Below are positions 60,139 through 64,000 of a stretch of 64,000 bases of DNA, piece after piece. Under the pieces are notes generated by a model, which searched no databases, was not told the origin of the DNA, and worked only from the letters and a program-made list of their open reading frames with translations. The position numbers and the translations under genes are program-made. Numbering within the stretch: the first letter of the stretch is position 1; each line of letters starts with the position of its first letter. The stretch is from Ruminococcus sp. GTDB lineage: Bacteria; Bacillota; Clostridia; Oscillospirales; Ruminococcaceae. The DNA lies in the NCBI GenBank assembly GCA_021205185.1, contig JAJPYB010000010.1, positions 54,697 to 118,696 on the forward strand, written 5' to 3'.

Positions 60139-61494
60139 ATGCTCAACGCATATGATATATTGGAAACCATTAGAATGATTCAGGACGAGTGTCTTGACAT
60201 CAGAACTATAACTATGGGAATTTCGCTGCTCGATTGTATTGACAGCGATATTGACGTAGCCTGCAAAAAGGTCTACGACAAAATTACCGACAAGGCTAAG
60301 GACTTGGTAAAAGTCGGCGAGGAGATTGAAAAGGAATTTGGTATTCCTATTATAAATAAGAGAATTTCTGTAACGCCTATCGCTATTGTTTCGGCGGCTT
60401 GTAAATGCTCGCCAGTTCCTTTTGCGAAGGCGATGGATGAGGCGGCGAAGGCAGTCGGCGTAAACCTTATAGGCGGCTATACGGCGCTCGTTCAGAAGGG
60501 ATTTTCAGCAGGAGATATAGAACTTATAAACTCGATTCCAGAGGCTTTAAGCGTTACCGAGCGGGTTTGCTCGTCGGTAAACGTCGGCTCGACAAAAACG
60601 GGTATTAACCTTGATGCCTGCAAGCTGATGGGAAGAATAATTAAGGAAAGCGCTGAAAAGACTGTTGACAAGGACTGCTTCGGAGCGGCAAAGCTTGTAG
60701 TATTTTGCAACGCTGTTGAAGACAATCCATTTATGGCAGGAGCTTTTCACGGCGTTGGAGAGCCTGATTGTATGATAAACGTCGGAGTATCTGGCCCTGG
60801 CGTTGTCAGAAGTGCGCTTGCAAAGCACCCGGACGCTGACATTTCTGAAATTGCAGATATAATAAAGAAAACAGCTTACAAGATTACTAGAATGGGACAG
60901 CTCGTCGGAGTTACGGCTTCCGAGCGTTTAGGAGTTCCGTTTGGAATTGTTGATTTATCTCTTGCGCCAACGCCAGCGGTAGGCGACAGCGTAGCGCACA
61001 TTCTGGAGGAAATCGGACTTGAACGGTGCGGAACTCATGGAACTACTGCAACGCTTGCACTTTTAAACGATGCTGTTAAAAAGGGCGGAGTTATGGCTTG
61101 CTCAAGAATCGGCGGACTTTCAGGAGCCTTTATTCCTGTTTCCGAGGACGCTGGAATGATTGACGCTGCAAAGGCGGGTACGCTTTCAATAGAAAAGCTC
61201 GAAGCTATGACAGCGGTTTGCTCTGTCGGACTTGATATGATAGTAGTTCCAGGGGATACGAGCAACGATACGCTCGCAGCTATAATTGCTGACGAAGCGG
61301 CAATAGGAATGGTAAACTCAAAAACGACTGCGGTAAGAGTTATTCCCGCAATCGGTAAGGACGTTGGCGACGAGCTTGACTGGGGCGGACTTTTCGGCTG
61401 TGGACCGGTTATGCCGTTAAAGAAGGAATCTGCTTCAAAGTTTATAAACAGAGGCGGACAAATTCCTGCACCAATGCAGTCGCTTAAAAACTAA
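60139..61494 (+). CDS. DUF711/UPF0210 family protein
   Basis: Protein of 451 residues matching the DUF711 (UPF0210, PFL) family: [32 protein letters not shown] at the N-terminus and [20 protein letters not shown] near residue 320. The fold is related to glycyl-radical-like alpha/beta barrels in some structures, but no catalytic role is established. Always paired with an ACT protein. AGGAGG precedes ATG 60139. Confidence 0.9.
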   Translation: MLNAYDILETIRMIQDECLDIRTITMGISLLDCIDSDIDVACKKVYDKITDKAKDLVKVGEEIEKEFGIPIINKRISVTPIAIVSAACKCSPVPFAKAMDEAAKAVGVNLIGGYTALVQKGFSAGDIELINSIPEALSVTERVCSSVNVGSTKTGINLDACKLMGRIIKESAEKTVDKDCFGAAKLVVFCNAVEDNPFMAGAFHGVGEPDCMINVGVSGPGVVRSALAKHPDADISEIADIIKKTAYKITRMGQLVGVTASERLGVPFGIVDLSLAPTPAVGDSVAHILEEIGLERCGTHGTTATLALLNDAVKKGGVMACSRIGGLSGAFIPVSEDAGMIDAAKAGTLSIEKLEAMTAVCSVGLDMIVVPGDTSNDTLAAIIADEAAIGMVNSKTTAVRVIPAIGKDVGDELDWGGLFGCGPVMPLKKESASKFINRGGQIPAPMQSLKN

Positions 61495-61530
61495 ACCAGT
61501 ATTTGAATGAATTTTTGGAGGGTGATTATT

Positions 61531-62466
61531 TTGTTTAAGAAGCTTTTTGCTATGGCTTTATCGCTTGTTGTGGTATCTTCAATTTTTTGTGCCTGCGGCG
61601 ACGATAACAAGGCGACCATTTCTAAAGACGATACATCGACAGAATCAACTACTCAGACAACAGAAGCGGTTGAGAGCAGTCTGCTTCAATCTGGCGTTAC
61701 TGAAATAAGCGATCTGACAGGCGAAAAAAGCAGAATAAACAGCTATATGGATATTATTAACGGCGGAACGTATACGCTTAGCGGAACGCTAACTACTCAT
61801 TCTATGGGACTGGTATCGGAAAGTCCCGTTAAAATATCCTCTCTCGACAACGATGACTTCTACTACAATGTAACGACTGTTGCAGCAAGCTCAGAATATC
61901 TGGTTACTGATTCTGTGGCTTATGTTTTAAACGTAAACGACCAAACTTACGCTCTTTGCGAATCAAAGACGGTTGACAGCATAAAAGCGGGCGTAAACAC
62001 TTATCTTCCGAGCCTGAAAACGCTTACATATCTCGACACTTACGAGGTAGAGTACAACGACGAAAGCTATGTAAGAGAACGCTATGAGGTTAAAAATAAC
62101 GTTGGCGAGGAGCAAACGGTTTCCTATTTCTTTGACGGCGACGAGCTGAAAATCATCAGGTTCGATTCAAACGTTCTTGAAACGATTATTCAGTCGGACT
62201 TCACAGTTTCGGAATTTGAAAACGAAGCCGACGAGTCGGTTTTTGAAATTCCCGACGGCTACACGGAAATAACCGAAACGGAGCTTGAGCAAAACAAAAA
62301 TAACACGCCGTCCTCAGACGAATATATCCTTGCGCTATTTGAATCTCTCGGCGTTACAGACGAGGACCTTGAAAGCATGGGATACACCAAGGAAGAGGTA
62401 CTCGCTATGGACGAACAGGAGCGTAGCGTATTCTTAGCAGAGCTTTTTGGGGAGAGTTTTGAGTAA
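61531..62466 (+). CDS. Predicted lipoprotein
   Basis: Protein of 311 residues. It begins at TTG 61531 with GGAGGG nine nt upstream: FKKLFAMALSLVVVSSIFCAC is a lipoprotein signal peptide, followed by a Ser/Thr-rich linker (about 24-60). The body (60-300) is acidic and beta-rich, with no family recognised; it resembles the diffuse group of clostridial lipoproteins with LppX/DUF-type cores. A terminator follows. It is 36 nt after DUF711 and could be co-transcribed. Confidence 0.75.
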   Translation: MFKKLFAMALSLVVVSSIFCACGDDNKATISKDDTSTESTTQTTEAVESSLLQSGVTEISDLTGEKSRINSYMDIINGGTYTLSGTLTTHSMGLVSESPVKISSLDNDDFYYNVTTVAASSEYLVTDSVAYVLNVNDQTYALCESKTVDSIKAGVNTYLPSLKTLTYLDTYEVEYNDESYVRERYEVKNNVGEEQTVSYFFDGDELKIIRFDSNVLETIIQSDFTVSEFENEADESVFEIPDGYTEITETELEQNKNNTPSSDEYILALFESLGVTDEDLESMGYTKEEVLAMDEQERSVFLAELFGESFE

Positions 62467-62533
62467 GGAGAGGAAAAATAACGCAACCTGATTTAAGGCG
62501 AAAGTGAAATTTTATAAAATATTATAAAAAAGT

Positions 62534-62568
62534 GAGCGGCGAGACTTTATGGTCTCGCCGCTCGTTTT
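62534..62568 (+). terminator. Terminator after the lipoprotein gene
   Basis: Perfect 11-bp GC-rich stem GAGCGGCGAGA / TCTCGCCGCTC, then TTTTT. It may also act on the minus strand for spo0A, whose stop is at 62642. Confidence 0.93.
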
Positions 62569-62641
62569 TGAGGTGGTAAATAAACATTTCAATTTAAGGT
62601 TTTCGGTAAGCAATACATTGCAGGGGAACTGCAGGAGACTC

Positions 62642-63400
62642 TCACCTCTCCCTCAACCTAATCCTATCCGCAATCAGAGCAATAAACTCGCTGTTGGTGG
62701 GCTTGCCTTTTGCAACGTCAACTGTATAGCCGAAGAACGAATTTAGCGTGTCAATATCTCCTCTGTCCCAAGCGATTTCTATGGCGTGCCGAATCGCTCG
62801 TTCAACACGTGATGATGTCGTGTTAAACTTCTTCGCAACGGCTGGGTACAAGATTTTCGTCACGCTTTCCAGCATCTGCGAATCGTTAATTGAAAGCAAA
62901 ATTGCTTCCCTTAGGTAGTGGTAGCCCTTGATATGAGCCGGAACACCAATCTGATGAATCATATCTGTGATCTTAATTTCAAGTCTTAGTTGGGAGTTAG
63001 CCGAGTGAATTGAAACCTCGCCAAGCGATTCTTCAAGCAACGAATTTATCCGCTCGGTCAGAATTTGCGGATCAATCGGCTTTCGCATATAGTACGATGC
63101 GCCAAGCTCCATTACCGAGCGTTCTGCAAACTGGTTATCAAACGAGCTTACAACAATAATTTTCGGTTTTTTGCAACCTGCAGAGTTTAATTTTTTGAGC
63201 AGCTCGATAGCGTCGAGATTCGGCATAACGGCGTCGATTATTGCAACATTCGGCTGCTCGCTTTTTATTGCTTCTAGCAAAGATTCTCCGTTCTTCGCCC
63301 GAGCAATCACATAAAACCCCATACCTCGCAAGCTATTCGCAAGATTCACCCCAAATTCGGCGCTGTCGTCGCCAATTAAAACCTTGATTTTCTGGCTCAT
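62642..63400 (-). CDS. spo0A: Sporulation response regulator Spo0A
   Basis: Master regulator of sporulation, 252 residues. The receiver domain (1-125) has D11-D12, phospho-acceptor D56 (AIIDAVMP) and the KPID Lys. The effector domain (about 140-252) has [17 protein letters not shown] and [20 protein letters not shown], the DNA-recognition helix unique to Spo0A. AAAGGAATGG precedes the ATG. The gene is single and autoregulated by appearance, with a 0A box upstream. It ends beside the terminator at 62534-62568. Confidence 0.98.
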   Translation of the reverse strand: MSQKIKVLIGDDSAEFGVNLANSLRGMGFYVIARAKNGESLLEAIKSEQPNVAIIDAVMPNLDAIELLKKLNSAGCKKPKIIVVSSFDNQFAERSVMELGASYYMRKPIDPQILTERINSLLEESLGEVSIHSANSQLRLEIKITDMIHQIGVPAHIKGYHYLREAILLSINDSQMLESVTKILYPAVAKKFNTTSSRVERAIRHAIEIAWDRGDIDTLNSFFGYTVDVAKGKPTNSEFIALIADRIRLRER

Positions 63401-63439
63401 AAGACCATTCCTTTCGTCAATAGTTATTTTTGTAATGCT

Positions 63440-63473
63440 ATTTTACCATATATTGACAGAGTTTTTTGTCGAA
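63440..63473 (-). promoter_or_regulatory. spo0A promoter with 0A box
   Basis: Minus strand: TTCGACA (63473-63467, complement of TGTCGAA), 21 nt, then -10 TAAAAT (63445-63440). Identical 0A-to-(-10) spacing to the spoIIA promoter at 35064-35097. Confidence 0.65.
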
Positions 63474-63540
63474 TTGTGGGGGTTGTGGAAATTATTTTGA
63501 GATTTTTTCAAGCTCTATTTTAATCTCATTCTCAGAATCC

Positions 63541-63566
63541 TCAAAACGCCACGTTAGTGGTGTTTT
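63541..63566. repeat. Hairpin upstream of spo0A
   Basis: CAAAACGCCAC / GTGGTGTTTTG with a GTTA loop, one G-T pair. Could be a terminator of a small transcript. The flanking sequence between 63474 and 63643 holds no gene I can support. Confidence 0.4.
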
Positions 63567-63643
63567 GAAACCTTTTCAAAAAGGGCGGTGCGGGCGGAGA
63601 AATCACTTATACATACACCTAGTTGTCTACCAAGCCTTTCAAA

Positions 63644-63671
63644 AATTTCCCCGCACACGCGGGGGTGATCC
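63644..63671. repeat. Single type I-E-like CRISPR repeat (orphan)
   Basis: A 28-base sequence with CCCCGC-ACA-CGCGGGG palindromic core and the GTGATCC end matches the type I-E repeat consensus very closely. Only one copy is present; the next 330 bases hold no second copy, and no cas genes are in the window. Translation of the plus frame gives the PRTRGGDP motif, a known artefact of type I-E arrays. It is probably a degraded array remnant or a solo repeat. Confidence 0.7.
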
Positions 63672-63720
63672 TACTGCAAGTAAAACGGAAAATTGGAACA
63701 TTTTGTACTGATTGGATAGA

Positions 63721-63879
63721 TTAAGACAAAAATAAAGCGGTGAGATTTTGGTTCTCACCGCTTTTTGCTTTAGGAGCAAAAATATCGTCGTTTTTAGGCA
63801 CTCTGAATTGAGTCTTAGTTTTACCCAACCGAGCTATCAATCGCTCATACAGCTTAAAAATCAGGGCAATTTTTTGCAT
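63721..63879 (-). CDS. Possible 52-residue ORF overlapping the RHH gene
   Basis: ATG 63879 overlaps the end of the ribbon-helix-helix gene and the frame stays open to 63721, encoding QKIALIFKLYERLIARLG...FRVPKNDD. There is no good ribosome site and its 3' half passes through the terminator hairpin, so it is more likely chance or a truncated gene than a functional toxin. Confidence 0.25.
   Translation of the reverse strand: MQKIALIFKLYERLIARLGKTKTQFRVPKNDDIFAPKAKSGENQNLTALFLS
63734..63766. terminator. Terminator near the right end
   Basis: Perfect 12-bp stem AAAGCGGTGAGA / TCTCACCGCTTT, 9-nt loop, T tract on plus and A tract on minus; should end the RHH gene transcript. Confidence 0.9.
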
Positions 63880-64000
63880 TTTTCAGCTATCGCTTGATTT
63901 ATAAAAGCATTAAGACTTAGCCCTTGACTATCGACTATAGCTTTTAGCTTTTCTTTATCGCCTTTAGGGAGTAGTAAACTTACTCTGTCATAGTTGTTCT
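63861..64000 (-). CDS. Ribbon-helix-helix DNA-binding protein (5' end outside window)
   Basis: C-terminal 46 residues of a small protein read YDRVSLLLPKGDKEKLKAIV...GLSLNAFINQAIAEKC, the beta-strand plus two-helix pattern of Arc/MetJ-type ribbon-helix-helix proteins. Such proteins are often plasmid or toxin-antitoxin antitoxins, or stand-alone repressors. Its start lies beyond the window end. A terminator follows. Confidence 0.75.
   Translation of the reverse strand, partial: NNYDRVSLLLPKGDKEKLKAIVDSQGLSLNAFINQAIAEKCKKLP

Noticed and set aside
63567..63643. Search for a second degenerate CRISPR repeat or spacer to the left of the orphan repeat
   Set aside because: The GC-rich stretch near 63588-63607 has only partial resemblance and the wrong spacing, so I do not call an array.
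63466..63711. Plus-strand ORF of 81 residues containing the PRTRGGDP motif
   Set aside because: The motif is the known translation artefact of type I-E CRISPR repeats; there is no ribosome site and the rest of the peptide has no pattern of a protein. Kept only as support for the CRISPR-like repeat.

Overview
The window is chromosomal DNA from an endospore-forming, anaerobic member of the Firmicutes, most likely a gut clostridium of the Ruminococcaceae/Oscillospiraceae type. The evidence is Spo0A, the spoIIAA-spoIIAB-sigF operon and SpoVAC, Clostridia-type radical and iron-sulfur enzymes (a PflX-like radical SAM protein, 2-hydroxyacyl-CoA dehydratase activases, PduL), an ECF-linked coenzyme economy, strong GGAGG ribosome sites with several TTG/GTG starts, and sigma-A promoters with near-consensus hexamers. 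There is no plasmid, phage or transposase gene. The species assignment is inference.

Left part (1-8056): a two-component system (a histidine kinase cut by the window edge, and an OmpR-type regulator) faces a seven-gene operon: patatin lipase, PlsC-type acyltransferase, acyl carrier protein, a single polypeptide joining an intact ketosynthase to a catalytically dead ketosynthase-like (chain-length-factor-like) domain, FabG-type ketoreductase, FabZ-type dehydratase and a flavoprotein. Both divergent promoters carry the same 11-bp-spaced direct repeat at the same distance from the -10 box, so the regulator probably controls itself and the operon. With no obvious enoyl reductase, this looks like a dedicated type II fatty acid/polyketide system making an unsaturated acyl chain that is moved to or from a lipid. 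It is the best candidate for an undescribed system here.

8108-20370: tRNA-Arg, a CTAG-rich repeat region, a zinc-ribbon membrane protein, then a peptide import and breakdown operon (binding protein behind a leader with an intrinsic terminator, DppBCDF, Xaa-Pro peptidase, PepV-like dipeptidase), TyrA and a ROK regulator. 20429-31439 (minus): a long, tightly packed run of a large acyl-CoA dehydratase activase, its dehydratase-like partner, sialate O-acetylesterase, radical SAM protein, PHP protein, NAD synthetase, flippase and a PC4/YdbC-like protein.

31810-43650: tRNA-Leu with a CTAG-rich leader, Ung, a membrane protein pair, FolC, the spoIIA operon, polysaccharide deacetylase, phosphofructokinase, class II aldolase, QueT behind a structured leader (probable preQ1 riboswitch), a cysteine-cluster protein, SpoVAC, a cytidylate-kinase-like protein and PduL. 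43781-62466: prepilin peptidase, an EAL phosphodiesterase with a degenerate GGDEF domain, a nucleotidyltransferase, a CapA-like lipoprotein, an ECF S component, RmuC, pyrophosphatase, DUF4867 plus a fucose/arabinose-isomerase-like enzyme, a GNAT with an elaborate leader, CoaX plus an ECF S component (probably pantothenate), an AEC transporter, a histidinol-phosphatase-like PHP enzyme, an ACT/DUF711 pair and a lipoprotein. Right end: Spo0A with an autoregulatory-looking 0A box, a single orphan type I-E-like CRISPR repeat, and the end of a ribbon-helix-helix protein gene.

Dispersed CTAG-rich clusters at three intergenic sites, two sharing a conserved hairpin, are the most unusual non-coding signal.
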